Source: Streptomyces sp. HUAS MG91 (GTDB taxonomy: Bacteria > Actinomycetota > Actinomycetes > Streptomycetales > Streptomycetaceae). Taken from it: a stretch of DNA of 64,000 nucleotides. The position numbers and the translations under genes were made by a program. The number at the start of each line of letters is the position of its first letter. Within the stretch, counting starts at the first letter, position 1. This document shows, piece after piece, positions 11,508 through 20,552 of this stretch. Below the pieces are notes generated by a model that did not search any database, had not been told where the DNA came from, and saw only the letters and a program-made list of their open reading frames with translations. The stretch lies in assembly GCF_040529335.1 (NCBI RefSeq), contig NZ_CP159534.1, positions 8,122,001-8,186,000 of the forward strand, read 5' to 3'.

Positions 11508-12992
11508 TCAGTGTGCGCCGGGCGCCGCCGCGATCCGCTCCAGGACCGCGTCGAGTTCGGCGCGGGACCACCACGCGCCGTCCCGCATCACGCCCGCGAT
11601 CGTGTGGAGGGCGGTGTGGTCGAGGAGGGGATCCTCGTCCAGTAGCACCAGGTCGGCGGGGAGCCCGGGAGCCACACGGCCGAAGGCGCCCTCCTCGCCG
11701 AGGAAGCGGGCCGCCCCGCTCGTCGCCGTCCGGAGGATGGTCAGCGGGTCCAGGCCCGCCTCGGCGAGCAGGTCGAACTCGTCGTGCAGGGCGAAGCCGG
11801 GGATGACACCGGCCGCCCCGCACGCGTCGGACCCGGCCACCATCGGGACGCCCGCGTCGGCGAAGGTCTTCGTCATCCGCAGCTGCGCCGTCCAGTGCCC
11901 GCGCAGGGCGCGGCGCGTCGTGTCGGGCAGCGTCGCGAACTTCTTCGCCGACCTGTCCCAGGTCCGCAGGTCGCCGGGGTGCATGTAGCGGCGCCGGGGG
12001 TCCGCGGTGTGCTCGGGCGCGTCGCCGAACTGCTGGGTGTGGACGCGGATCAGCGTCGGGCACTGCCACGTGCCGTGCTCGACGAACAGAGCGGCGAGCT
12101 CCTCGGCCTTGTCCTGGTCGTACGTGCCGTCGGCCAACTCGTAGGCCTGCGCTTCCTGTTCGGAGGTGCGGGTCGCCGGGTTCGTGACGACACCCCGGAT
12201 CAGCCTCCTGACGAGCCTCTCGGTGCCGGGGAGGCGGACCTTGGGCAGCGGAGGCATCCGGCCTGCGGTGTGCGCGGCCCGTACGTCGGCCTCGCGCGTG
12301 GACGCGGCGGCGAACACGGTGACGCCCGGGCCGAGGTGCTCGATCGACCACGTGCCGCCGCGGGCGGCGTCGCGAGGATCGAGGTCGGGCGGCAGGTGCC
12401 CGCCGAACCGGATGCCGAGCCGGTTCGCCTCGCCGAGAGCGGCCATGAACGTCCGGGCGGTCGTCATGGCGGCCTTCACGAAGTCGGCGCCGTCCCGGTG
12501 CTGTTCGCGTACGGTGCGTACGGCGTCCTCGACGCGGCTCGCGTTCAGCGGGGTCAGCAGGTCGCCCGCGGTCGCCATGAGCGCGGGCGCACCCGTCGGC
12601 CGCGGCAGCCGGTCCTCGCGACGGGCCGTCAGCAGGTCCCTGCTGCCCGACATCTGGCGGAAGCCGACGACACCGTTCGCCAGCATGAGCGCGTAGGTGC
12701 CGTCCACGTCGTCGGGGGTGTTCAGGGCGTGCATGTGCATGTCCATGAAGCCCGGCACCAGGAACCGGCCGCGGCCCTCGATCACCTGCGCCCCGGCCCC
12801 GGCATCCGTCGCCGACGCGACCGAGACGATCCTGCCCGCGTCGACCACCACGTCCGCCCCGGACATCGCGCTTCCCTCGACCGGGTCGACGACGATGACG
12901 TTCCTGATCACCGTACGGCCGTGCACCGCCGACGGCTCGACGTACCTGCTCACGTGCCTCTCCCTGCCCTGCTCGTCGTTGCTGGTCGTCAT
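11508..12992 (-). CDS. Imidazolonepropionase-like amidohydrolase
   Basis: A 494-residue metal-dependent amidohydrolase of the subgroup related to imidazolonepropionase and Xaa-Pro dipeptidases. Motifs in order: GRFLVPGFMDMHMHAL (strand-1 HxH metal ligands), a possible carboxylated lysine in GADFVKAAM, histidines in RFGGHLPP and WSIEHLGPG, and the last aspartate in MVAGSDACG. The C-terminal strand (LPADLVLLDEDPL) closes the small beta-sandwich domain. The substrate is unknown. The ATG at 12992 lacks a clear ribosome site; a GTG at 12953 preceded by GGGAGAGG could be the true start (481 residues). It lies 27 bases after another amidohydrolase gene on the same strand, probably one operon controlled by the divergent IclR gene. 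Confidence 0.85.
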   Translation of the reverse strand: MTTSNDEQGRERHVSRYVEPSAVHGRTVIRNVIVVDPVEGSAMSGADVVVDAGRIVSVASATDAGAGAQVIEGRGRFLVPGFMDMHMHALNTPDDVDGTYALMLANGVVGFRQMSGSRDLLTARREDRLPRPTGAPALMATAGDLLTPLNASRVEDAVRTVREQHRDGADFVKAAMTTARTFMAALGEANRLGIRFGGHLPPDLDPRDAARGGTWSIEHLGPGVTVFAAASTREADVRAAHTAGRMPPLPKVRLPGTERLVRRLIRGVVTNPATRTSEQEAQAYELADGTYDQDKAEELAALFVEHGTWQCPTLIRVHTQQFGDAPEHTADPRRRYMHPGDLRTWDRSAKKFATLPDTTRRALRGHWTAQLRMTKTFADAGVPMVAGSDACGAAGVIPGFALHDEFDLLAEAGLDPLTILRTATSGAARFLGEEGAFGRVAPGLPADLVLLDEDPLLDHTALHTIAGVMRDGAWWSRAELDAVLERIAAAPGAH

Positions 12993-13019
12993 GGGTACGG
13001 CCCGGCCGGGCCGGTACGG

Positions 13020-14036
13020 TCACGTCGCGACGGGCGCGGACTCGGCCGCGAAGAGCCGCCGTGCGTTGCGGGTGGTCAGGTCCCGCCAGGTGTCGGTGCC
13101 GGACGGCTGGGCCGCGGCATCCACCGACGCGACCTGCTCCAGCGCGGCGGACGAGGGCGTCCAGCAGTAGTCGCTGCCGTAGAGGAGACGGTCGGTGCCG
13201 AACGCCGCGTCGAGGGCCGGGATCTGACGCGGGAACGGGGTACCGGCCATGTCGTACCAGAGGGCGCCGAGTTGCTCCCGCGCCGTCGGCCCGTCCGCGG
13301 GGCCGCCGCCGAAGTGCGTACGGAAGAGTTCCATCCGGTCGGCGAGCAGGGGCAGGGCGCCGCCGCCGTGGGTGAGGATCCAGCGGATGTCCGGGGTGCG
13401 GGCCAGGACGCCGTTGAACAGCAGGTCGCCGGCCGCGCGGGCGGTGTCGAAGAGGAACTCCAGCATCGGGCGGGGGCGGCCGAGCGCCAGCTCGTCGGCG
13501 TGCCGCGGCGACGTCGGGTGGACGAAGACGAGGACGCCGCGGCGGTTCAGCTCCTGCCAGAGCGGCTCCAGGCGCGAGTCGCCCGGGTACATGCCGTGGT
13601 GATTGGTCTCCACGGCGACACCGTCGGCGCCCAGCACGTCCAGCGCGTACGAGGCCTCAGCCAGCGCCCCCTCGACATCGGGCAGCGGCAGCGACGCGAA
13701 CAGCCCGAACCGGTCCGGGTGCTCGTCGCGGACCTGGGCGCCGAACTCGTTCACCTCACGGGCCAGGGCACGGGCCGCGGTGTCGTCCCCGAAGTGCACG
13801 CCGGGCGAGGAGACCGACAGGTACGACTTGGTGATGCCGCCTCGGTCCATCAGGTCGAGGTGCTGCTCCGGGCTCCACTCGGGCCACCCCGGCATCCCGT
13901 CCGGATGCTCGATGCCCGCAGCCCGCGCCTCGGCGACATAGCGGTCCGTGACGAAGTGCGCGTGGACGTCCACGAGGCCGGTGGGGCCGGAAGCACCGGA
14001 TGAGGTGGGGGATTCGGTCCGTCCGGACGGGGTCAT
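13020..14036 (-). CDS. Amidohydrolase-2 family enzyme
   Basis: A 338-residue member of the amidohydrolase-related family (ACMSD / resorcylate-decarboxylase-like TIM barrel). Seen: the metal-binding LVDVHAHF at the start, VLVFVHPTSP, ILTHGGGALP and the final aspartate in LLYGSDYCW. The family includes decarboxylases and lactone or ester hydrolases; the substrate cannot be assigned. The ATG at 14036 is preceded by GAGGAG at 7 bases; the open frame upstream to 14174 has no ribosome site. It is the first gene of a two-gene unit with the next amidohydrolase and divergent from the IclR regulator, which probably controls both. Confidence 0.87.
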   Translation of the reverse strand: MTPSGRTESPTSSGASGPTGLVDVHAHFVTDRYVAEARAAGIEHPDGMPGWPEWSPEQHLDLMDRGGITKSYLSVSSPGVHFGDDTAARALAREVNEFGAQVRDEHPDRFGLFASLPLPDVEGALAEASYALDVLGADGVAVETNHHGMYPGDSRLEPLWQELNRRGVLVFVHPTSPRHADELALGRPRPMLEFLFDTARAAGDLLFNGVLARTPDIRWILTHGGGALPLLADRMELFRTHFGGGPADGPTAREQLGALWYDMAGTPFPRQIPALDAAFGTDRLLYGSDYCWTPSSAALEQVASVDAAAQPSGTDTWRDLTTRNARRLFAAESAPVAT

Positions 14037-14118
14037 GGTGCGCTCCTCGATCAGTGTCCACATGCTCGTACTCTGCGAATCTAGGAGTGACGACCACTGA
14101 TCCGCATGGGCTGTGCCG

Positions 14119-14967
14119 ATGAATGAAACACCGGAAGGGACGGCGGAAGAGCCGTTCGAAGACAGGGGCACCACGGACGGCCCGCGCCGCCGCGGGGGCA
14201 GACCCGCCGTGGGTCAGCCGGTCATCGACCGGGCGTTCGCCCTCCTGGGCGCCTTCGACAGTGACCATCGCGCGCTGCCCCTGGCCGGACTCGCCCGGCG
14301 CAGCGGCATCCCCCGCTCCACGGCCCTGCGCCTGGCACGCGCCCTGGTGCAGGTGGGAGCGCTGGAACGGCTGGACGACGGGCGATTCGTCGTGGGGCTG
14401 CGCCTCCTGGAGACCGCCTCCCTGGCGCCGCGCGGCCATGGGCTGCGCGCCGTCGCCATGCCGTACATGGAGGACCTCTTCCACGTCACCCGTCAGCACG
14501 TGCTCCTCGCGGTGCGCGACCACGAGGAGGCCCTGCTCGTCGAGCGGCTGTCGGCCCTCGACGCGGGACCCGTGAGCTACCGCGTGGGCGGACGCCTGCC
14601 GCTGACGGGCACCGGTGTCGGCCTGGTCCTGCTCGCCTTCGCCCCGATCGGCGTCCAGGAGCACCTGATCGACTCCTACGGGCCCGCCGGAGGGCACGAC
14701 GACATCCGTACGCCGGACGACCTGCGGCGCCTGCTCGCCGAGGCGCGCCGCGGTGACTACGTGCACGGTCGGCAGAGCCGGCCGTGGCCGGTGAGCACCG
14801 TGGCCGCGCCGGTGCGCGACGGCCCGGACGTGGTGGCCGCGCTGTCGGTGGTGGCCCCCAGCAGCGGGTTCGGCGACGCGGGGTACGGGCCTGCGGTACG
14901 GGCGACGGCCCGCGCGATCTCCCGCGCGCTGAGCGGCGACGGACGGCCGTCGGCGAGCGGCCGGTGA
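14119..14967 (+). CDS. IclR-family transcription regulator
   Basis: A 282-residue regulator. An N-terminal winged helix (residues about 35-95: VIDRAFALLGAF, LAGLARRSGIPRSTALRLARAL) is followed by an IclR effector domain with VLLAVRDHEEALLVERL, VGGRLPLTGTGVG and a C-terminal VAAPVRDGPDVVAALSVVAP. ATG at 14119 or GTG at 14113; neither has a strong ribosome site. It is divergent from the two amidohydrolase genes with an 80-base shared promoter region, the usual arrangement for local control of a small catabolic unit. Confidence 0.88.
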   Translation: MNETPEGTAEEPFEDRGTTDGPRRRGGRPAVGQPVIDRAFALLGAFDSDHRALPLAGLARRSGIPRSTALRLARALVQVGALERLDDGRFVVGLRLLETASLAPRGHGLRAVAMPYMEDLFHVTRQHVLLAVRDHEEALLVERLSALDAGPVSYRVGGRLPLTGTGVGLVLLAFAPIGVQEHLIDSYGPAGGHDDIRTPDDLRRLLAEARRGDYVHGRQSRPWPVSTVAAPVRDGPDVVAALSVVAPSSGFGDAGYGPAVRATARAISRALSGDGRPSASGR

Positions 14968-15066
14968 GAGCGGGTCCCGTACGGCGCGGCCGCCCACCGG
15001 CTCGTCGGTCCGGGCGTCGGTGGCGACGGAGGTGGCGGGACGCGGATGGTCCCGACGGTCCTGTCG

Positions 15067-16053
15067 TCACCGGGCGCGGACGGGGCGGCCCGCCCGCTTG
15101 TACGTGCGCATCAGAAGGGCCGTCTGCACCTCCCGCACACCGTCGAGTCCCGAGAACGTCCGGGCGTGGAACGCGTCCATGTCCGCCGTCGTGGCGTGAC
15201 TGCTGTAACCGAGGACGTTGTCGCTCCCCGTGGTGACGACGAGGTGCCGGATCGAAGGCTCGTGGGCGAGGCGGCGCAGCACGGTGTCGAGATGGGCGTG
15301 TTCGACGCGGAGCCGGAAGCGCGCCTCCACCGGGTGACCGAGGACGCCCGGCTCCGCGAACAGGCGCAGCTGGAACACGTGCGACGCCATGAGCCGGTTG
15401 AGCCGGCGCCGCACGGTGGACTCGCCGAGGTTCAGCCGGAGCGCCAGGTTGGTCATCGGCATCCGGGCGTCCTCGGCCAGCAGGTCCACCAGCTCCCGGT
15501 CGATATCGTCCACGGGGAGCGGGGGCGGCGGCCGTAGCCCGTCCATCGCCAGCCGGCGCATGTACGTCGGCTCCGTCGCGTACGGCGTCCAGTCGACCGC
15601 GGTGAGCAGTAGCCGCAGCACCAGCGCGGAGTGGATGTCGAGCACGCCCGGCATGCCGCCGATCGTCCGGTCGATCAGATCGATCAGCTCGGCCCCGTCG
15701 GCGACCTCCATCTCCGCGAGGACCACCAGATCGCCCGTGGCCACCTCGACCGAGCGGGCGTCCGCCCGGACGGCGATGGCGCGGGCCACTTCCTCCAGCC
15801 GCCCGGGAGCGCAGCGCACGGCAAGTTCGACGACCAGACCCTCGGCGAGGTGCTCGCCGACCAGCGCGGCGATGAACCGCACCCGCCCTGTCCTGAGCAT
15901 CCGTTCGAGCCGCCGGGCCACCGTCCGCTCGTGCAGGCCCACCCGCTCGCCGGCGTCGGCGAACGAGGCGCGGGGGCGCTGGGAGAGGTACTGGAGGATC
16001 GCCAGATCCGGGCCGTCGAAGGACGACGGTCCGGAGGGATCGTTTTCCGCCAT
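15067..16053 (-). CDS. Lrp/AsnC regulator with duplicated HTH and ligand domains
   Basis: A 328-residue regulator carrying two Lrp-type units: HTH 1 at about 15-65 (DLAILQYLSQRPRASFADAG, then ERTVARRLERML) with an alpha/beta ligand domain, and HTH 2 at about 170-220 (DRELVDLLAEDARMPMTNLA, then ESTVRRRLNRLM) with a second ligand domain. Such double-length Lrp proteins are common in Streptomyces. The ATG at 16053 has AGGAG upstream. It is divergent from the MFS/M20D pair with about 156 bases between starts and probably controls it in response to an amino-acid-like ligand. Confidence 0.88.
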   Translation of the reverse strand: MAENDPSGPSSFDGPDLAILQYLSQRPRASFADAGERVGLHERTVARRLERMLRTGRVRFIAALVGEHLAEGLVVELAVRCAPGRLEEVARAIAVRADARSVEVATGDLVVLAEMEVADGAELIDLIDRTIGGMPGVLDIHSALVLRLLLTAVDWTPYATEPTYMRRLAMDGLRPPPPLPVDDIDRELVDLLAEDARMPMTNLALRLNLGESTVRRRLNRLMASHVFQLRLFAEPGVLGHPVEARFRLRVEHAHLDTVLRRLAHEPSIRHLVVTTGSDNVLGYSSHATTADMDAFHARTFSGLDGVREVQTALLMRTYKRAGRPVRAR

Positions 16054-16209
16054 CACTGCCTCTCTCCTGCCCGAAAGCGCCAGTAAAGACGTCAGGATGC
16101 CTGGTTCAGGCTTTCTCCGGGGCGGATCTTGCCGGGATCCGAGGGTGACCCGCAGATTACCGGACAGCATCCACCAGCCGACCTTCGGCCGTCAGCAGAG
16201 GTACCGCCC

Positions 16210-17652
16210 ATGCCTGAGGCAGTCACGAGACCGTCGCCCAGCACCACCCCGCGGAACCGCCCGGTGCCCGTGTCCACCACGGCGCTCGTGGTCTCGATCG
16301 TGCTCGTCGAGCTCTCCAGCGGTATCACCCAGGGATTCCTGGCGCCGGTGCTGCGCAGCCTGACCGACGTCCTGCACGTCACCGCGGCGGATCTGAACTG
16401 GATCAGCATCGCCAACCTGATGGCGTCCGTCGCCTTCACCCCGCTGCTCTCCCGGCTCGGCGACCTGCACGGACACCGCCGCGTCCTGCGATGGAACATC
16501 GCCGTCGTCCTCGCGGGATCCGTCGTCGTCGGCCTCGCGGGCTCGTTTCAGACTTTGCTCGTCGGCCAGATCCTCCAAGGAGCTTTCGCGGGCTTCTTCC
16601 CGCTGCTGGTCGGGATCCTGCGCAACCGCAGTGATGCCGAGCGGAGCAGGAACGCCATCGGCACGATGGTGGCCGCGCTCGTGGGCGGCATCTGCGTCGG
16701 CGGCGTCGCCAGCGGCCTGGTCGCGCACTACGTCGACACTCCGACGGCGGCGCTGTGGGTGCCGACGGCGGCCGTCGGTGTGGCGTTCCTGGTCACCTGG
16801 CCCCTCCTGCCCGAGACGACGGAGCGTCCGGGCGGCCGCCTCGACGTCCGCGGCGGCGTGCTGTTGTGCGTCGGCCTCGTCGCGATCATGCTCGGACTCG
16901 GACAGGGCGGCATGCCGGGCTGGGCGTGGACCTCGCCGCGGACCCTCGCCTGTCTGGCCGGCGGCGCTTTCGTCACCGCCGTGTGGGCCCTGGTGGAACT
17001 GCGCTCGCCGGACCCGATGATCGACGTCCGGCTGTTCCGCCGCCGCAACGTGTCCGTCGTCGCGGTGGTCACCACGACCTTCTCGTTCTGCATGATCGGC
17101 CTCCAGGTGGCCGGCGCCGTCTTCATGGGCACGCCGAAGGAGAGCGTCGGCTACGGGCTCGGCCTGTCACCGCTGCAGATCGCCTTCGCGATGATCCCGT
17201 CGATGGCCGCGACCGGGCTCGCCGCACTGGTCGCCCCCAAGCTGGCCGGGCGCATCGGTGACCGGGCCACCCTCGTCACCGGATCCCTCCTGATGGCGGC
17301 GGGCTACCTGCTCACCCTGGTCCTCCACGGCTCCGTCGCCCCGTACCTGGTCTGCCAGGCCGTGGCGGGTCTCGGAGCCGGTGTGCTCCAGCAGTCCACC
17401 CGCACGCTCGCCGTCGAGTCGGTCCCGAAGGAGCAGACCGCCGTCGGCTCCGGCATCAACGAACTGCTCATCAACGTCGGCGGCTCGCTGGGCGCCGCGT
17501 GCGTGCTCGCCGTCACCGCCGCGAGCACGCCGGCCGGCTCCGTCCTGCCGCGGTACGCCGCCTACGCCACCTGCTGGAGCGTGTGCGCCGCGACGGCCCT
17601 CGCGGGTGCGGCGGTCGCCCTCTTCTACCGCACCACCGCCCGCCCGGCATGA
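16210..17652 (+). CDS. MFS transporter, probable DHA2-type exporter
   Basis: A 480-residue major facilitator with about 14 hydrophobic segments, as in the drug:H+ antiporter-2 family. Seen: a motif A-like loop RLGDLHGHRRVLRW after the second helix and a motif C-like glycine/proline-poor segment GGICVGGVASGLVA. The ATG at 16210 has AGAGGT 7 bases upstream. It is followed by the M20D gene 69 bases downstream on the same strand; the divergent Lrp regulator suggests transport of an amino-acid conjugate or analogue. The substrate is unknown. Confidence 0.85.
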   Translation: MPEAVTRPSPSTTPRNRPVPVSTTALVVSIVLVELSSGITQGFLAPVLRSLTDVLHVTAADLNWISIANLMASVAFTPLLSRLGDLHGHRRVLRWNIAVVLAGSVVVGLAGSFQTLLVGQILQGAFAGFFPLLVGILRNRSDAERSRNAIGTMVAALVGGICVGGVASGLVAHYVDTPTAALWVPTAAVGVAFLVTWPLLPETTERPGGRLDVRGGVLLCVGLVAIMLGLGQGGMPGWAWTSPRTLACLAGGAFVTAVWALVELRSPDPMIDVRLFRRRNVSVVAVVTTTFSFCMIGLQVAGAVFMGTPKESVGYGLGLSPLQIAFAMIPSMAATGLAALVAPKLAGRIGDRATLVTGSLLMAAGYLLTLVLHGSVAPYLVCQAVAGLGAGVLQQSTRTLAVESVPKEQTAVGSGINELLINVGGSLGAACVLAVTAASTPAGSVLPRYAAYATCWSVCAATALAGAAVALFYRTTARPA

Positions 17653-17721
17653 CGCACGGCACCCGCCCCGTATGACGCCCGGCGCCCGCCCCGTCCGACA
17701 TCCCGCGAAGAAGGAACAGAG

Positions 17722-18921
17722 ATGAGCCAGCACGATCCCCGTGAACACGCCCGCGCCGTCGTCACCCGGCGCCAGGACGAGGTGATCGCCCTCAGCCACA
17801 GCCTCCACGCCGAACCCGAACTCGCCTACGAGGAACACAAGTCGGCCCGGAAGATCGCCGACCTGGTGGAGCGGTCCGGCTTCGACGTCCGGCGGGGCGC
17901 CTACGGTCTCGACACGGCCTTCGAAGCCGTCGCGGGCAGCGGTGATCTGGTCGTCGCCGTCACCGCCGAGTACGACGCGCTCCCCGGCATCGGCCACGCC
18001 TGCGGGCACAACGTCAACGGCGCCGCCGCCGTGACCGCCGCCCTGGCCCTGGCGCCGCTCGCCGACGACCTCGGCCTCACCGTCAAACTCCTCGGCACCC
18101 CGGCGGAGGAGTACGGCGGCGGCAAGGTCGACCTCCTCGACCGGGGAGCCTTCGACGACGTGGCCGCCGCCATGATGGTGCACGCCGCACCGGCGGACGG
18201 CGTCGGCATGACGTCCCTCGCGATCGGCAGCTGGAAGGTGAGCTACACGGGCCGCGCCGCACACGCCGCCGCCATGCCGCACCGCGGGATCAACGCGGCG
18301 GACGCCATGCTCGTCGCCCAGGTGGCGATCAGCGCGTACCGCCAGCAGATGATCCCCGGCGGTGTCGTGCACGGAGTCGTCACCGGGGGCGGCGAGGCGC
18401 CGAACGTCATCCCGGCGCACGTGAGCGCGGACTACGACTGCCGGGCCGCCACCGCCGAGGACCTGGCGGAGCTGCAGTCCAGGATCCGGGCCTGCTTCGA
18501 GGCGGGCGCGCTCGCCACCGGAGCCGAACTCGCCCTGGAGGCCGTCGGCAACGACTACGCCGACCTGCGCCAGGACCTCGCCATCACCGGCCTCTACCGC
18601 AAGGCCGTCACCGACCTCGGGCGCCGCATCCCCGACAGCCCGGACACGATGCGCGCAGGATCGACCGACATGGGCAACGTCTCGCACGTGGTCCCCACCA
18701 TCCACCCGTCCATCGGCTACGACTGCGGTGACACGATCATGCACAACCCCGAGTTCACCCGGTACGGCACCAGCGCCGGCGCCGACCGTGCCGTCCTCGA
18801 CGGCGGCCTGGCCATGGCCTGGACGGCCATCGCCCTGGCCACGGACGATGACCACCGCGCCGCTCTGCTGACCCGGCTCGCCGACCGCCGGAACGCCGCG
18901 CGCGTGACGCCCGCCGCCTAG
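17722..18921 (+). CDS. M20D-family amidohydrolase
   Basis: A 399-residue zinc/manganese-dependent amidohydrolase of the M20D subfamily (relatives cleave N-acyl amino acids, p-aminobenzoyl-glutamate or indole-acetyl-amino acids). Seen: LSHSLHAEPELAYEE at the N-terminus, the metal-binding GIGHACGHNVNG and LGTPAEEYGGGK, the lid domain beginning SYTGRAAHAAAMPHRG, and a late metal ligand region AGSTDMGNVSHVVP. No signal peptide. An AAGGAACAGAG ribosome site precedes the ATG at 17722. It is paired with the MFS gene under the divergent Lrp regulator. Confidence 0.88.
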   Translation: MSQHDPREHARAVVTRRQDEVIALSHSLHAEPELAYEEHKSARKIADLVERSGFDVRRGAYGLDTAFEAVAGSGDLVVAVTAEYDALPGIGHACGHNVNGAAAVTAALALAPLADDLGLTVKLLGTPAEEYGGGKVDLLDRGAFDDVAAAMMVHAAPADGVGMTSLAIGSWKVSYTGRAAHAAAMPHRGINAADAMLVAQVAISAYRQQMIPGGVVHGVVTGGGEAPNVIPAHVSADYDCRAATAEDLAELQSRIRACFEAGALATGAELALEAVGNDYADLRQDLAITGLYRKAVTDLGRRIPDSPDTMRAGSTDMGNVSHVVPTIHPSIGYDCGDTIMHNPEFTRYGTSAGADRAVLDGGLAMAWTAIALATDDDHRAALLTRLADRRNAARVTPAA

Positions 18922-18969
18922 GCTCTCTCGGCGCACGGGCGCGCGTTCACCTGGCGGCCGCCGACCGGA

Positions 18970-19749
18970 TCAGTCCCGGCCGGCGGCCGCCTCGTAGTCG
19001 GTCAGGCGCTTCTGCAGCACCGGGTAGGCGGCCGCATCGGGCAGCGGCAGGCCGTCGCGGACATGGGTGGCGGCGAGGGTGGCTGCCTGGACGGCGGCGC
19101 GGTACGGCAGGGAGCCGGTGGAGACGCGGCGCACTCCGATGCGCGCGAGCTCGGGCAGCGTCAGCCCGGGGACGACCAGGACGTTCAGCGGCACCGGGAT
19201 CGCCTCGGCGAGGGCGGCCAGGTCGGCGGGGTCCGTCGCGCCGGGTACGAAGACGCCGTCGGCGCCCGCCCGGACGTACCGCTGGGCGCGCTCCAGGGTC
19301 GATGTGAGGTCGGCGTCCTGGCCGAGCCAGTACGTGTCGACGCGGGCGTTGACGAACACGTCGGGACTGCGGCGCTTGACGGCCGTGATCTTCTCGGCGT
19401 GGGCGGCGGGGTCGACCAGACGCTCGCCGGTGCTGTCCTCGATGTTGATTCCGTCGGCTCCGAGAGCGGCGACGAACTCCGCGACCTGCCCGGCGTCGTC
19501 GGCGTAGCCGTCCTCGATGTCGGCACTGACGTACAAGGGCAGCTCCGCCAGGGCCCGTACGAGAGCCACGGTCGCCGCGCGGCTGGCGCGGCCACCGTCC
19601 GGGTGCCCGGCGGTGGCGGCCACCCCGAAGCTGGTGGTGCCCACGGCCGGGAAGCCGGCGTCGGCGAAGGCGAGGGCGGAGGGCACGTCCCAGGCGTTGG
19701 GCAGCAGGAACGGCACCTCGCCCGGACGGTGCAGGCCGGCGAAGCTCAT
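18970..19749 (-). CDS. Isocitrate lyase/PEP-mutase family protein
   Basis: A 259-residue protein of the PEP-mutase/isocitrate-lyase superfamily (PF13714-like). Seen: FLLPNAWDVPSALAFADAG, the Mg-binding LYVSADIEDGYADD, INIEDSTGE, and VFVNARVDTYWLG, and a late LNVLVVPG barrel strand. It lacks the KxxxGC loop of true isocitrate lyases. Relatives include 2-methylisocitrate lyase and oxaloacetate decarboxylase; the reaction is probably cleavage of a 2-oxo or 2-hydroxy acid C-C bond, but is not fixed. The ATG at 19749 follows GAAGGA at 8 bases; a much longer upstream frame exists without support. It is convergent with the M20D gene. Confidence 0.85.
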   Translation of the reverse strand: MSFAGLHRPGEVPFLLPNAWDVPSALAFADAGFPAVGTTSFGVAATAGHPDGGRASRAATVALVRALAELPLYVSADIEDGYADDAGQVAEFVAALGADGINIEDSTGERLVDPAAHAEKITAVKRRSPDVFVNARVDTYWLGQDADLTSTLERAQRYVRAGADGVFVPGATDPADLAALAEAIPVPLNVLVVPGLTLPELARIGVRRVSTGSLPYRAAVQAATLAATHVRDGLPLPDAAAYPVLQKRLTDYEAAAGRD

Positions 19750-20061
19750 GGTCGGGTCCTTCTTTCGTACGGCCCCGGAGAAGGGGTGGTCGGAGACCGA
19801 GAGTAGGACGGGCGGCGCGCGTCGAGCGTGTCGCCCCGTCGGCGGCGGCAACACCCGCACGGCGGGCACGTTGATGCGAACGCCGGATGTGCGGGGCGTG
19901 CAGGATGGGTGGGCGAAGCGGTCCCGAGGCCGCGCGCACGGCGGCGTCCGGACTTCGGCGACGGCGGAATAGGACCGTCGCCCGGAGCCTTGTGCGCGAT
20001 GCTGGACCGAACCGCCTGACGACGTGACCGCAGTGGCATCCACCTCCGAAGGAGCAGATCC
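19750..20061. other. Divergent intergenic region
   Basis: A 312-base gap between the PEP-mutase-like gene and the PPOX gene. It contains a perfect eight-base inverted repeat (GGCGACGG at 19957-19964 and CCGTCGCC at 19975-19982), which could be an operator or leader hairpin, and the AAGGAG ribosome site of the downstream gene near 20050. I see no gene in it. Confidence 0.5.
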
Positions 20062-20487
20062 ATGGCCCTCAGCCGTGAAGAGCGTGAGCAATTCCTCGCC
20101 GAGCCGCACATCGCGGCCCTGGCCGTTGACGCGGGCGCGGGAAGGGCGCCGCTGACCGTGCCGATCTGGTACCAGTACGCGCCCGGCGGCGACATCTGGA
20201 TCCACACCGGCAAGGGCTCGCGCAAGCACGAACTCATCGCGAAGGCGGGCCGGTTCACGCTCATGGTGGACCGCCTCGAGCCGACCGTCCGTTACGTGTC
20301 CGTCGAGGGCCCGGTGATTTCCACCGTCCCGGGCACCCGCGCGCATCTGACCGAGATGACCGCGCGCTATCTGCCGCCCGAGAAGGTCGACGGCTACGTC
20401 GAGTTCGCCGAGGCGAACCACGGCGAGGCAGTCGTCATCACCGTCCGCCCGGAGCACTGGGTCTCCTCCGACCTCGGCAACGTCTGA
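20062..20487 (+). CDS. PPOX/FDOR-class flavin-fold protein
   Basis: A 141-residue split-barrel protein of the pyridoxamine-5'-phosphate-oxidase-like / F420-flavin-dependent oxidoreductase class. Seen: FLAEPHIAALAVDAG, RAPLTVPIWYQYAPGGDIWI, THTGKGSRKHELI-like loop (here IHTGKGSRKHELI) and VRYVSVEGPV, which in this family shape the flavin or F420 pocket. No signal peptide. AAGGAG lies 8 bases upstream of the ATG. The substrate is unknown. Confidence 0.85.
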   Translation: MALSREEREQFLAEPHIAALAVDAGAGRAPLTVPIWYQYAPGGDIWIHTGKGSRKHELIAKAGRFTLMVDRLEPTVRYVSVEGPVISTVPGTRAHLTEMTARYLPPEKVDGYVEFAEANHGEAVVITVRPEHWVSSDLGNV

Positions 20488-20552
20488 CCGTCAGCACGAG
20501 ACGTACTCGCTCGTCGCCGCGGCTGCGGGACGGGGACGGCTGATCCGCTCCG

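Noticed and set aside
18970..20457. 495-residue version of the PEP-mutase-like protein
   Set aside because: The extra N-terminal 236 residues are antisense to the PPOX gene; the ATG at 19749 has a proper ribosome site and starts the domain.
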